DNA of 64,000 bases from Gemmatimonadota bacterium. Its GTDB lineage: Bacteria; Gemmatimonadota; Gemmatimonadetes; Gemmatimonadales; GWC2-71-9. The notes beneath the pieces were generated by a model. That model searched no databases. It was not told where the DNA came from and worked only from the letters and a program-made list of their open reading frames with translations. Both the position numbers and the translations under genes were made by a program. The stretch is from the NCBI GenBank assembly GCA_003223395.1, contig QHUZ01000026.1, forward strand, positions 1 through 64,000, written 5' to 3'. This document shows, one piece after another, positions 54,051-64,000 of this stretch. Every line of letters starts with the position of its first letter. Positions within the stretch are counted from its first letter, which is position 1.

Positions 54051-55078
54051 ACGGACCTGCCGTTGGCGAGGAACGCTCGTGCCGCGCTCAGCACTTTCTC
54101 CTCCACCTCCGCCATGGTGCCCGGCAAGGAGGCGCCCGCCGCCCGGTGATGGCCGCCGCCACCGAATTGATGGGCGAGCGCCGCGACGTCTACTTCGCCC
54201 ATCGACCGGAACGAGACCTTGATGCGACCATTGCCGATGTGCCGGAACAAGAGCGCCATGCGGACGCCGGCAATCGAGCGCGGAAATTCGACGATCCCAT
54301 CGAGGTCGTCGGCGGTCACCTCGTGGCGACGGAGCGCGTCCGGGGGTACGCTGACCCACGCCAACCCGACCTCCGGCTCCACGACCAGCGTCTGCAGCAC
54401 TTCCGCGAGCAGTCGCACGCGGCCTTCGGGCGCGCTGGCGTAGACCGAAGCATAGATGGCTTCGGGATCGACGCCCTGCTCGAGCAGCGCCGCCGCGACG
54501 CGCAGCGCGCGGGCCGTGGTGTTGGAGAAGCGGAATCCTCCCGTGTCGGTCAGCAAACCGACGTACAGCGCCTGCGCCACCTCCGGCGTGAGCGGCCAGC
54601 CGGCCACGCTGGCAAGATCGAACACGAGCTCGGCCGTCGCAGTCGCCTCCGGCGCGATGAGGGAGGGGCCGGGGGGCAGCTTCACCGGACCGACATGGTG
54701 ATCGATGCAGACGAGGGGTGGGGGCGGCTGTCGCTTGTTGATCACAGCCGCCAGGTTGCCCAGCCTGCTGAGGTCTCCGATGTCCAGCGACGCGACCATA
54801 TCGGCGCGCTCGATCTCACGCACCGCGCGGTCGCTCGCATCGGCGCCATCGGGAATCATGAAGTGGAAGCGCTCGGGGATCTCGGTGGGATTGGCGATCG
54901 TCACCGACACGCCGCGTCCGCGCAGCAGATGCCACAACCCGATCTCGCTGCCCACGCCGTCGCCATCGGCGTTGACGTGCGTCGTCAAAACGACATGGCT
55001 GGCACTGGTGAGCGCCTTCGCCACGTCGCGCGCCGCCTGGGCACGATCCGGCGGAACGGGAACGCCGTTCGGGTTCAT
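54047..55078 (-). CDS. nrnA: DHH/DHHA1 phosphoesterase, NrnA-like
   Basis: 343 residues. The N-terminal DHH domain has THVNADGDGVGSE and CIDHHVGP metal motifs, and DHHA1 carries HQFGGGGHHRAAG. The domain order and length suit NrnA, which degrades short RNA (nanoRNA) and pAp; cyclic dinucleotide activity is possible in relatives. Symbol is by family resemblance, not tested. Upstream is 85 bp to the permease gene end; downstream its stop overlaps the mrp start. Confidence 0.88.
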   Translation of the reverse strand: MNPNGVPVPPDRAQAARDVAKALTSASHVVLTTHVNADGDGVGSEIGLWHLLRGRGVSVTIANPTEIPERFHFMIPDGADASDRAVREIERADMVASLDIGDLSRLGNLAAVINKRQPPPPLVCIDHHVGPVKLPPGPSLIAPEATATAELVFDLASVAGWPLTPEVAQALYVGLLTDTGGFRFSNTTARALRVAAALLEQGVDPEAIYASVYASAPEGRVRLLAEVLQTLVVEPEVGLAWVSVPPDALRRHEVTADDLDGIVEFPRSIAGVRMALLFRHIGNGRIKVSFRSMGEVDVAALAHQFGGGGHHRAAGASLPGTMAEVEEKVLSAARAFLANGRSV

Positions 55079-55163
55079 TGCGGGGAAGATAATCGCCTCG
55101 TATCCGGCGCCGATCTAGCTCCTTTGGTCGTGTTTTCGCTCGGCGCCGGTGCTGCTCAGGGTG

Positions 55164-56753
55164 TTACCGGCGCGGCGGCTGGCCTCGCGGCCCACCCCCC
55201 CCACCACCACCCATGCTCGGCGGGGGCCCGCCCGCACCACCCGCCAGCTCGCGCTGGAGGCGGCTGTGCTTGCGGCTGTATCCAAAGTAGATGGTGAATC
55301 CGATCAGCAGCCAGACGATCAGCCGGATCCACGTATCGGCCGGCAGCGTCGCCATCAGCCCCAGGCAGCAGACCACGCCGGCGATCGGCACGAACGGCAC
55401 CCACGGGGTCCGGAACGGCCGATCGAGATCGGGACGCTTCTTACGGAGAATCCACACGCCGGCGCAGACGAGGACGAAAGCGAGCAACGTGCCGATGTTC
55501 ACGAGCTGGCCAAGCAGCTGCAGCGGCAGGAGCCCGGTCGCGAGCCCCACCGCGATGCCTGTGTAGATCGTCGACAAATATGGAGTGCGGAACTTGGGAT
55601 GCACCCTTCCCGCCCAGCCGCCGAGCAGGCCGTCGCGCGACATCGAGTAGAACACCCGCGACTGGCCGAGCAACATCACGAGGATCACCGAGCCGAGACC
55701 CAGCACGGCGCCGACGTCCACGGAGATCCGAACCCATTCCGGCGCGCCGACGTGCTTCATCGCGTACGCCATCGGGGCGGCGTAGTCGGGCGGCGAGGAA
55801 GTCTGCAGGGCGAGGAGTTCTTTGTAGTTGACCATGCCGGTGAGCAGCGCCGACACGATGACGTACAGCAATGTGCAGACGAAGAGCGAGCCGAGAATGC
55901 CGATCGGCATATCCTTTTGCGGATTCCGCGCCTCCTGCGCCGCCGTCGAGACGGCGTCGAATCCGATGTAGGCGAAGAACACCAGCCCCGCGCCGCGCAG
56001 GATACCGGAGATCCCGTAGGTGCCCCACTCGCCGGTGTTCGGCGGGATGAGCGGCTTCCAGTTGGCGCTGGTGATGTGAGTCAAGCCCACCGCGACGATC
56101 AAAAAGATGATGGTGAGTTTGAGCAGCACGATGAAATTGTTGACCTTTGCCGATTCCTTGATGCCGATCACCAGGATCGTGGACATCACTGCCACGACGA
56201 ACACTGCGGGCAGGTTGATGATGGCGCCCGTGAGGTTGAGTCCGGTGTGCGCGCATCCCGCGATGGCAGCCTGGACGTTCGCGGCCGTGCACCACGTGGT
56301 CGGCGCGGCCGTGAGCCCCGCCGGAAGCTTGAGACCGAAATTGCCCAGCAGGCTCACGAAGTGGCCCGACCAACCTACCCCCACAGTTGCGGCACCGGCG
56401 GCGTACTCGAGCACGAGATCCCAGCCGATGATCCAGGCGACCAGCTCACCCATGGTCGCGTACGAGTATGTGTACGCGCTGCCCGCGACGGGCACGGCGC
56501 TCGCCATCTCGGCATAACACAGGCCCGCGAAGGCGCAGGCGATGCCGACCAGGATCATGGAGATCCACACGGCGGGTCCCGCGTACTGCGCCGCCGCCTG
56601 GCCGGTGAGCACGAAGATGCCGGCGCCGATGATCGCGCCGATGCCGAGCGTGATCAGGTTGAGCGGCGTGAGCGCCCGTTTCAGCTGGTGCTCGCCCGCC
56701 TGGTCAGCCTCGGCGCGCAGGGTCGCGATGGATTTGGTAGCCCACAAATTCAT
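55164..56753 (-). CDS. APC family amino acid permease
   Basis: 529 residues with twelve or more helices. The first helix motif GIGAIIGAGIFVLTG is the APC substrate-binding signature. EAERNP-type EARNPQKDMPIGI follows helix six, and RKKRPDLDRPFRTPWVPFVPI marks the C-terminal half. The YfnA/CAT-like group carries cationic or branched amino acids in exchange for other ions; substrate undetermined. A long Gly/Pro-rich tail (GGAGGPPPSMGGGGGGG) ends the protein and is not part of the transport fold. Confidence 0.93.
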   Translation of the reverse strand: MNLWATKSIATLRAEADQAGEHQLKRALTPLNLITLGIGAIIGAGIFVLTGQAAAQYAGPAVWISMILVGIACAFAGLCYAEMASAVPVAGSAYTYSYATMGELVAWIIGWDLVLEYAAGAATVGVGWSGHFVSLLGNFGLKLPAGLTAAPTTWCTAANVQAAIAGCAHTGLNLTGAIINLPAVFVVAVMSTILVIGIKESAKVNNFIVLLKLTIIFLIVAVGLTHITSANWKPLIPPNTGEWGTYGISGILRGAGLVFFAYIGFDAVSTAAQEARNPQKDMPIGILGSLFVCTLLYVIVSALLTGMVNYKELLALQTSSPPDYAAPMAYAMKHVGAPEWVRISVDVGAVLGLGSVILVMLLGQSRVFYSMSRDGLLGGWAGRVHPKFRTPYLSTIYTGIAVGLATGLLPLQLLGQLVNIGTLLAFVLVCAGVWILRKKRPDLDRPFRTPWVPFVPIAGVVCCLGLMATLPADTWIRLIVWLLIGFTIYFGYSRKHSRLQRELAGGAGGPPPSMGGGGGGGPRGQPPRR

Positions 56754-56861
56754 GCCGGACTCCGTTCAGGGGGGTGACGAATCGACGGCACGGACCGACC
56801 CAAGGTTCGCCCGTGCCGGCGATCTGTCAATAGAGACGAAGGTTAGACCAGAGTCACCGGG

Positions 56862-59333
56862 CTAGAACGCGAGCCGAACACCGAGCGACCATGACCGCGG
56901 GAGCGGGACCGTTCCCGCATCGGAGATGTCTGGTGATAGACCGAGTGAGTCGAACGCTTTCGCGTAACCGCCGGCCTCGGGGTCGCCGCCGGAGTAGCGC
57001 GTCCAGGTTGCGAGGTTGCGCCCGGCGAGCGTGATCGATGCCGCACGAGCTCCGATCAGCGCCGCGGCGGTCGGCGGCACGTCGAACGCCACGGCGATCT
57101 CACGCAGCTTGAGGTAGTCAGCATCTTCGTAATACTGGAGCACAGGATCTCCCATGCCCGCGACCGCGATTGCTTGCTGCTCGAGCGGCGTGGATCTGTC
57201 GTACCGTTGCCGGCAAACCGGCAAACCGGCGCACCGCCACCAGCCGATTGCATTGAACAGGCTCTGTCCGGCGCGATAATCGAGGGTCAACGACGCATGC
57301 CAGCGCGTGCCGACGCGCCATGAGGACGTGAGCGCCGCGCCTTGTGTCGGAAACGGAGTGCCTGCCCACTTCAACGATGAGCTGATGGCAACTTCACTGC
57401 GCACGATGATCCCGTCACCATTCAAATCCGTCCAGCCGTCGAGGGAGCGCCCCCAATAGCCGCCCGCCGGGTATTGTGGCATGGTTGAGAGAGCGGGTGA
57501 GCCGCTGGTGACACGATTGCGGTTGCCCCAAACCGAAAGCTGCGCCGTCCAGCCAAAGCCTGGGCGCTCAAACACCGACCCGGCGAACGACGCCGCGATG
57601 CCGCGATTACTGAGCTTAGTATCTGGAATGTAAGCGGCGGCTGGGCCAGGAAAACCATAGTACGCATAGCGATTTGCGGTCGAGCGCGAGTCATACACGC
57701 TCACCTGACCATTCACACGACCGCCGAATAACGCCGATGCTGCCCCCAGCTCGAAACCGGTGGTCCGCTCAGGCGGCATCACCCATGAGAAGACGTCCGA
57801 GGACTCGTGCGCCGGAGCCGGCAGGCCGAGCGCCGAGCCGTACGCCGCTCGAAGCTGCAAGCGGCCAACAGCGCCATGCTCGGACGTTCGCGCGAGCCAG
57901 CTAACGGCCACGCCTCCAGACGTGTTGTGCAAGACGAGATTCGAGTAGTCGTCATGCCGCACGTTCGCGGACGCATTGAAGCGCTCCCCCAGTGCCATGT
58001 CTTCGGCGAGATACCACGCCGTCAAGGTGCGCCATCTCGCTGATGTGGACGACTCACAGGGTCTGTTCACGCCGCAGTAGATGACCTCATCCAAGTCCAG
58101 ACGGTAGCCGAGCCGCTCCGTGCCCACCGTCGTGGTGAATCGCGCCTTTGGCCAGGGTTGGGCGACAGCTGAGACACTCAGTTGCGTGGTGCGCTGCCGA
58201 ATGTGCCGGGTGCCGACGGCAAGCTGACTGGGCAACGAGGACGCTTCGGCATCGCTCGTCACGGCATCAGTCGCCCGCTGACCTTGCAGGTGCAGCCAGG
58301 GGAGCGGATCGGCGCGAAAACTGAGCGCCCACACCGTACGCCTAGTCTTCTGTGTACGCGGCCTTCGTTCGTATAGCGTGCCCAGCGAATCCCAGGAGAA
58401 CGCCGCGCCGTCGCTCGGGCCGAGGAGAGCGTCACGTATGGGTTCATAGAGCGGGAGACCCAACGTGCTCCGGACGCGGTCGGCCATCGCCCCGATCTCG
58501 AGGAACGAGACAGGCCGTACGGTGGCGCTGCCGCGCAGGTTGGCGGCTGAGTAGTCGTTCGCATTCATCGGGAGCACCGGCATGGCATACGCACTGCCAT
58601 CGCCGTCGAGATCTCCCGCCAGATGGACCGCGCCCCACGGACGCCCACCACTCGCGCTCAAGCCGGCGCGACGGTGGAACGGTGTCGCAAACGGACTGCG
58701 GGCTGCGAGCGGATTGAAGGACTGCGCGTAGTCCTGAACACACTCACCGGCGGCTTGATTGGTAAGGGCACAATAGCCGCCACGCATCTGCGGATTGGTA
58801 TTGTTCGTATCTACCGCGCCGTAATTCGTTGGCCAGCGGCCAGTGGGTGACGACACAGTCGCGCGTCCGTACGCCTCCCAGTGCAACGGGCCGGCTGTAG
58901 CACGCTTCATCTGAATGAGAATGACACCCGCCGCCGCGCCTGGACCGAACAAGGCGACCGATGTCGGGGCGCGCAGCACCTCGATGGACTCGACGTCTTC
59001 GACATTGATGTCGTCAAGCCGCAGGGGGCCCGGCCCGTCGACGGGCAACGCCGTCGCATCCTCGGCAGCATCGATGCGAATACCATCGAGGAGAACGAGC
59101 GGCGCGGCGCTACCGAGCACGGTGTGCCGGGCAGCGAACCGGATCTGCGAACCGGCACCCGTCAGCCCAGAACCGGGAATGACCAGCAAACCGGCTACTC
59201 GGCTGGCGAGCACTTCGGTGATCGACTGGGTGCCGTGCTCGCGAACGATGCCGGCGACGTCAATCACGGTGCGATCGGCTGTGGCTGGTGGTTGTACGCT
59301 CAGCGTCTGGAGCAGCAGCGGCAGAAAAAACAT
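56862..59333 (-). CDS. SusC/RagA-like TonB-dependent outer-membrane receptor, without SusD partner
   Basis: 823 residues. A signal peptide (LLLQTLSVQPPATA) precedes the plug domain with VLASRVAGLLVI, LVLLDGIRID and DINVEDVESIEVLRAPTSVALFG, typical of SusC plugs. The barrel ends with YLKLREIAVAFDVPP and ASITLAGRNLATWTRYSGGD, the SusC signature, and a terminal F (GVRLAF). The N-terminal carboxypeptidase-like domain common to SusC proteins is absent, and no SusD or TonB gene is adjacent. It probably imports a large substrate such as a siderophore, peptide or glycan; which one cannot be told. This gene is less GC-rich than its neighbours. Confidence 0.88.
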   Translation of the reverse strand: MFFLPLLLQTLSVQPPATADRTVIDVAGIVREHGTQSITEVLASRVAGLLVIPGSGLTGAGSQIRFAARHTVLGSAAPLVLLDGIRIDAAEDATALPVDGPGPLRLDDINVEDVESIEVLRAPTSVALFGPGAAAGVILIQMKRATAGPLHWEAYGRATVSSPTGRWPTNYGAVDTNNTNPQMRGGYCALTNQAAGECVQDYAQSFNPLAARSPFATPFHRRAGLSASGGRPWGAVHLAGDLDGDGSAYAMPVLPMNANDYSAANLRGSATVRPVSFLEIGAMADRVRSTLGLPLYEPIRDALLGPSDGAAFSWDSLGTLYERRPRTQKTRRTVWALSFRADPLPWLHLQGQRATDAVTSDAEASSLPSQLAVGTRHIRQRTTQLSVSAVAQPWPKARFTTTVGTERLGYRLDLDEVIYCGVNRPCESSTSARWRTLTAWYLAEDMALGERFNASANVRHDDYSNLVLHNTSGGVAVSWLARTSEHGAVGRLQLRAAYGSALGLPAPAHESSDVFSWVMPPERTTGFELGAASALFGGRVNGQVSVYDSRSTANRYAYYGFPGPAAAYIPDTKLSNRGIAASFAGSVFERPGFGWTAQLSVWGNRNRVTSGSPALSTMPQYPAGGYWGRSLDGWTDLNGDGIIVRSEVAISSSLKWAGTPFPTQGAALTSSWRVGTRWHASLTLDYRAGQSLFNAIGWWRCAGLPVCRQRYDRSTPLEQQAIAVAGMGDPVLQYYEDADYLKLREIAVAFDVPPTAAALIGARAASITLAGRNLATWTRYSGGDPEAGGYAKAFDSLGLSPDISDAGTVPLPRSWSLGVRLAF

Positions 59334-59358
59334 CGAGCCTCCGTCGGCACGGAGCAGA

Positions 59359-60816
<1,458 letters not shown>

Positions 60817-60824
60817 CTCGGAAG

Positions 60825-61169
60825 TTACTGGGGGGGCTTCGTTTCCTCAACCTGTTTTTCAGGAGTGGGCGTCGCGCCTTGCTTCTTCGCCTCTTCCACC
60901 GCGGCTTTCCCGGCCGCGGCCAGGCCCTCGAAGAACCGGCCTGCCTTTCCGACCGCGTCCATCGTCCCCCGAATGATGGTGATTGGGACCCGTCCGGCAC
61001 GCATCGTGTCTTCCAGCGTCTCCGCGACCTTCTGGAACGCGGGAGCCCCGGCGGCCCGTTGCGAGTACTTCGACTCGAGGAATTCGATGTAGTCGAGCAC
61101 CTGATACGCCTGCTCGTCCGGCATGACATCGAGCTTCCGGCGGATGCGCTCGTTCAACAGGTCGTTCAC
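60825..61169 (-). CDS. Small DUF2281-like protein
   Basis: 114 residues from a GTG overlapping the SH3-like gene stop. The N-terminal segment [20 protein letters not shown] resembles DUF2281, small helical proteins often seen near toxin genes; no toxin is visible here. The rest is helical and charged with a polar tail rich in Lys/Glu. It lies 8 bp upstream of guaB and may be cotranscribed. Function unknown. Confidence 0.7.
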   Translation of the reverse strand: MNDLLNERIRRKLDVMPDEQAYQVLDYIEFLESKYSQRAAGAPAFQKVAETLEDTMRAGRVPITIIRGTMDAVGKAGRFFEGLAAAGKAAVEEAKKQGATPTPEKQVEETKPPQ

Positions 61170-62230
61170 GGGGTTACGCCTCCCTCCAGCGAAATCAGGT
61201 CCACGATCGGATTGCCGAGATAGCGGCTGCGGCCGTTTCGCACCCGCGCCGTGATCGTCATCGTGACGAGCGGCGTGAGCGCGCGGAACGCGGGCAGTCT
61301 GGCATCCGGCACCACCACATAGACGAATCCCCGTTCGGGCAGCGGTCCGCGCGCCAGCACGTATGAAGAACCGGGGGGAATGTCGGGTCGCAACTCGTCG
61401 GCTTTTTGGATGGCAATGAACTCGAGATTCCAGCGCAGCACCTGCCCCGCGTAGCGCTGGGGCTCGGTGCGCAACTCCGCCGCGGTGACGCCCACCAGTA
61501 CACCGGCCGGCGCGACCTGCAGATCGCCGCCCTTGACCCAGCCTTCGAACTGCACGCGTGTCCATTCGCCGTTGCGGCTCAGGACGCGGAGCGGCGTGTC
61601 GGTCGCCACCGTGCCGGCCTCCGGGCCGTCCGGCACGCGGTAGAGAGTGGTCATGCGCATTGGTTGGGCGCGCGTGCTGTCGACACGCGTCGTGTCCCCG
61701 GGGGCGCCGGGGCGTGGCCCCGGCGTTAGCCCACCCTGGTGGGCTGTGGTGTCCGAGGTGGTGTCCGCGGTGCGCGTCGCGACGATGTCGGCTATGGGCG
61801 CCAGCGCGCTGCGCTGCACCCAGCCGATACGTGTCACGTGCACCCACCGGCCGCTGCTGTCGGGCGAGGAGCGCTTGAGTCCGAATCCCTGCGAGAGCTC
61901 GGCGACCAACGGTCCCGCCGGGGCGGCGCGGAGGTTTTCGTTGGGCGAGCGGGTCACCAGCAGGTCGAAGTCGGGCCGATCGCTCGGGCCGACGGACGTG
62001 GAGAAGATCCAGCCCTCCAGCAAGACCTGCATCCAGTCGTTGCGAGTTGAGCCCCCGGGCAGGATGGCGCCACGCGCGAGTCGCGCGATGCGCCGGCCCG
62101 CAACGTCCTGATAAAACCACGCATTGTCGACGTTGACGCGATACCGGTTGCCGCCCTGGGACGCCGCGACCGGCGGCGGCGCGAGGCTCAGAAGCGCTAG
62201 TAGCACGGGAATGATCTGGCTAACTTGCAT
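61166..62230 (-). CDS. Exported SH3-like domain protein
   Basis: About 354 residues from ATG 62230, giving the signal peptide QIIPVLLALLSLAPPPVAAS. Two beta-barrel SH3-like regions are suggested by NAWFYQDVAGRRIARLARGAIL and RVLSRNGEWTRVQFEGWVKGG. Between them is a disordered Thr/Asp/Pro segment (about 170-215). The C-terminal half (LEFIAIQKADELRPDIPPG) has no recognised domain. Such proteins often bind cell-wall peptides. It is divergent from gpmI with about 10 bp between starts. The function is unknown. Confidence 0.75.
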   Translation of the reverse strand: MQVSQIIPVLLALLSLAPPPVAASQGGNRYRVNVDNAWFYQDVAGRRIARLARGAILPGGSTRNDWMQVLLEGWIFSTSVGPSDRPDFDLLVTRSPNENLRAAPAGPLVAELSQGFGLKRSSPDSSGRWVHVTRIGWVQRSALAPIADIVATRTADTTSDTTAHQGGLTPGPRPGAPGDTTRVDSTRAQPMRMTTLYRVPDGPEAGTVATDTPLRVLSRNGEWTRVQFEGWVKGGDLQVAPAGVLVGVTAAELRTEPQRYAGQVLRWNLEFIAIQKADELRPDIPPGSSYVLARGPLPERGFVYVVVPDARLPAFRALTPLVTMTITARVRNGRSRYLGNPIVDLISLEGGVTP

Positions 62231-62240
62231 CCCCTTCAAT

Positions 62241-63794
62241 ATGACAACGACCCGCAGCATGCGCGCCCCCCCTCCGGTGGTCCTCGTCGTGCTCGACGGG
62301 TGGGGTTTCCGACCGGGTCGCGAGGGCAACGCCATTGAGCTCGGCCAGACGCCGGTGTGGCACACGCTGTGGGACGGCGCATCGCGCACACTGCTCGAAG
62401 CGTCCGGTCTCGCCGTCGGTCTTCCCGACGAACAAATCGGCAATAGCGAAGTGGGTCACCTGAATCTCGGCGCCGGCCGCGTCGTGCCTCAAGACCTCGT
62501 CCGGATATCCCACTCGATCGAGAGCGGCGAGTTCTTCAAGATTCCGGCGCTCGTCGAGCTATGCGAGCAGACACGTCGGCACGACGGCACGTTGCACGTG
62601 ATGGGACTGATTGGTACGGGCGGTGTGCACGCGTTCGACAAGCATCTGCTTGCGGCGGTCGAGCTCGGCCGGCGCGCTGGTCTGAAGATCGCGATCCACG
62701 CATGGCTCGACGGCCGCGACACGCCGCCGAAGTCTGGCCTGGGGTTCATGGAAGATTTGACGGCGGCGGTCAAAAGCAACGGCGGCGGTCGGGCGGTCGT
62801 GTCGACAGTGACCGGGCGCTACTACGCGATGGACCGCGACAAGCGGTGGGAGCGCACCAAGCTCGCGTACGACGCGATGGTGAAAGGCGTCGGGGTTCAG
62901 GTCCCCGATCCCATTACGGCGATCAAGCAGGCGTACGCCGCGGGCGAGACGGACGAGTTCGTCAAGCCGCGCGTCATCGCGGGTGCTCCGCTGATTCGCG
63001 ACCGCGATGGGATCTTCTGCTTCAATTACCGCGCCGACCGCATGCGCCAGATCGTACGCGCTCTGGCCGCCCCGGATTTCGATGGCTTCGCCGTGACCGG
63101 CCGGCCCAAGGTGCGCCTCGTGACGATGACGCGCTACGACGAAAAGGTCCCCTTCCCCGCCGCGTTCGAGCCCATCGTGCTGTCGCGCATCATGGCGGAG
63201 GTGCTGTCCGAGCGCGGTATGACGCAGTTCCGCACGGCGGAAACGGAGAAGTACGCGCACGTTACTTACTTCTTTAATGGCGGCTATGAGCCACCCTACA
63301 AGGGCGAAGAGCGGCTGCTCGTTCCTTCCCAGAAAGTCGCCACCTACGACTTGATGCCCGAGATGAGCGCCCCCGGCGTGACCGATGTGTTGTGCACGGC
63401 AATCGCCGGGAAGCAACACGATTTCATTCTGTGTAACTACGCCAATGGCGACATGGTCGGGCACTCGGGAGTCCTGGCGGCGGCCGTGAAGGCGGTCGAG
63501 ACCGTCGATCAGTGTCTCGCGCGAGTGCTGGCCACGGCCGACACGGCCGGCGCCACGGTCCTGGTGACTGCGGACCACGGCAACTGCGAGCTGATGATCG
63601 ATCCGGCCACCGGCGGCCCGCACACGGCGCACACCACGAATCCGGTTCCATTCGTCATCGTGGGGGAAGGCGCCCCCAAGTGGCATTTGCGGACTGGTGG
63701 CTCGCTTCGCGACGTCGGGCCTACGATCTTACGTCTGCTCGACATCGAACCACCCAAAGAAATGACGGGACGAGACCTCCGAGAGGCGGACTGA
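62241..63794 (+). CDS. gpmI: 2,3-bisphosphoglycerate-independent phosphoglycerate mutase
   Basis: 517 residues from ATG 62241 (an ATG at 62259 is possible). The Mn sites and nucleophile are intact: VVLDGWGF, GNSEVGHLNLGAGR with the phosphorylated serine, HAWLDGRDTPP, FNYRADRMRQI, GDMVGHSG and VTADHGNCE. It interconverts 3- and 2-phosphoglycerate in glycolysis. The stop TGA overlaps the ATG of the next exported protein (TGATG), so these two are coupled, and the start of the octanucleotide array coincides with this stop. Confidence 0.97.
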   Translation: MTTTRSMRAPPPVVLVVLDGWGFRPGREGNAIELGQTPVWHTLWDGASRTLLEASGLAVGLPDEQIGNSEVGHLNLGAGRVVPQDLVRISHSIESGEFFKIPALVELCEQTRRHDGTLHVMGLIGTGGVHAFDKHLLAAVELGRRAGLKIAIHAWLDGRDTPPKSGLGFMEDLTAAVKSNGGGRAVVSTVTGRYYAMDRDKRWERTKLAYDAMVKGVGVQVPDPITAIKQAYAAGETDEFVKPRVIAGAPLIRDRDGIFCFNYRADRMRQIVRALAAPDFDGFAVTGRPKVRLVTMTRYDEKVPFPAAFEPIVLSRIMAEVLSERGMTQFRTAETEKYAHVTYFFNGGYEPPYKGEERLLVPSQKVATYDLMPEMSAPGVTDVLCTAIAGKQHDFILCNYANGDMVGHSGVLAAAVKAVETVDQCLARVLATADTAGATVLVTADHGNCELMIDPATGGPHTAHTTNPVPFVIVGEGAPKWHLRTGGSLRDVGPTILRLLDIEPPKEMTGRDLREAD

Positions 63795-63899
63795 TGGAAC
63801 GATGGAATGATGGAATGATGAAGAACGGGAATGACGGAAGGTGGAGAACGAAGCTCGCGTGCGCGCTCGTCCTACTTTCCATCATTCCATCGTTCCATC
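63793..63899. repeat. Second AT-rich octanucleotide inverted array, in the 5' coding end of the next gene
   Basis: Left arm: GATGGAAC (63793), GATGGAAT (63801), GATGGAAT (63809). Right arm: TTTCCATC (63876), ATTCCATC (63884), GTTCCATC (63892). The arms pair over 24 bp with one mismatch around a loop of about 59 bp. The array begins at the gpmI stop codon, as the first copy begins at the mutM stop. Confidence 0.85.
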
Positions 63900-64000
63900 T
63901 TTCCGCGCAGGTCGGCCACGACCCCGCGCATTCCCCCTTCCGCGACATTCTGCTCCACCCGGGCCCGGTGTTCGTGGTGGGCCACCTGGGGGCGGACCGC
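63794..64000 (+). CDS. Exported protein, N-terminal part (3' end outside window)
   Basis: The frame is open from ATG 63794 (also ATG at 63815 and 63818) to the window edge, 69 codons. The N-terminus is an n-region of Lys/Arg (KNGNDGRWRTK) and a hydrophobic core LACALVLLSIIPSFHLSAQ, a good signal peptide. The mature start reads VGHDPAHSPFRDILLHPGPV. The segment LLSIIPSFHLS is encoded by the right arm of an octanucleotide inverted repeat. It is probably an outer-membrane or secreted protein, but the family cannot be judged from this part. Confidence 0.75.
   Translation, partial: MERWNDGMMKNGNDGRWRTKLACALVLLSIIPSFHLSAQVGHDPAHSPFRDILLHPGPVFVVGHLGADR

Noticed and set aside
55149-56777. 542-codon open frame on the plus strand
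   Set aside because: Antisense to the amino-acid permease, with Arg/Asp/His/Gln-rich shadow composition.
56786-56818. Hairpin CGGCACGG/CCGTGCCG between the SusC-like and permease genes as terminator
   Set aside because: Stem is 8 bp, loop 17 nt and no T-run follows on the minus strand, so support is too weak.
60825-62120. Long frame over the SH3-like gene
   Set aside because: Only its last 114 codons (from GTG 61169) look like protein; the rest is a shadow of the SH3-like gene.

Overview
The window is a continuous, GC-rich stretch of bacterial chromosome with very tight gene packing: many start/stop overlaps of the ATGA or GTGA type, many GTG starts, and almost no spacer DNA. Gene content and protein style suggest the phylum Gemmatimonadota: an FHA-GAF-cyclase, SusC-like and other outer-membrane barrels without SusD, UbiD/UbiA/UbiX-type quinone genes, M1, S9 and M48 peptidases, and a PilB fused to a receiver domain. 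This placement is inferred from gene style, not from a marker-gene search. I saw no rRNA, tRNA, CRISPR array, prophage or insertion sequence.

Layout. 1-3.1 kb: clpP (cut by the window edge), clpX, engB and an exported protein. 3.0-8.8 kb: a reduced ApbE-like lipoprotein divergent from a hybrid sensor kinase, then an alkyltransferase-like protein, a Nudix hydrolase and a broken pilB fused to a receiver domain. 8.8-16.3 kb: outer-membrane barrel, trpE, FHA-GAF-adenylate cyclase, maf, a lipoprotein and a beta-propeller protein. 16.3-21 kb: dtd-glmS-glmM (amino-sugar supply) and an HD-GYP response regulator. 21-25.4 kb: a Cys/Met gamma-family PLP enzyme, then an M48 protease-purD-mutM run. 25.5-28.3 kb: DUF1854 protein plus an unusual ABC exporter. 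28.6-33.8 kb: an outer-membrane pseudogene and a MacA/FtsX-permease/TolC efflux set that lacks its ATPase. 33.9-38.7 kb: a seven-gene leftward run with DUF922, phosphoesterase, M1 peptidase, SnoaL, ubiX and TPR genes. 38.8-44.1 kb: S9 peptidase, then ubiA-ubiD-ubiE, the late steps of quinone synthesis. 44.2-45.1 kb: ECF sigma factor, mini anti-sigma protein and a strong terminator.

45.1-52.2 kb holds the most coherent regulatory module. One leftward transcription unit encodes a MASE1-GGDEF diguanylate cyclase, then RsbR, RsbS, RsbT and an RsbX-like phosphatase (a stressosome), then a MATE exporter, a SAM hydroxide adenosyltransferase and a membrane protein. A small LuxR-type regulator is divergent from it. 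51.9-64 kb: TPR protein, mrp, nrnA-like DHH phosphoesterase, amino-acid permease, SusC-like receptor, guaB, a small DUF2281-like protein, an SH3-like protein, gpmI and the start of another exported protein.

Beyond the genes, the window carries short tandem-unit repeats that do not match standard annotation. An octanucleotide family of consensus GAYGGnnn occurs as AT-rich inverted arrays at 25.4 kb and 63.8 kb, and as GC-rich four-unit arrays inside glmM (twice) and mrp. A heptanucleotide inverted array lies at 41.0 kb and a perfect GTAGGGGC palindrome at 45.0 kb. At 63.8 kb one repeat arm appears to encode the hydrophobic core of a signal peptide.
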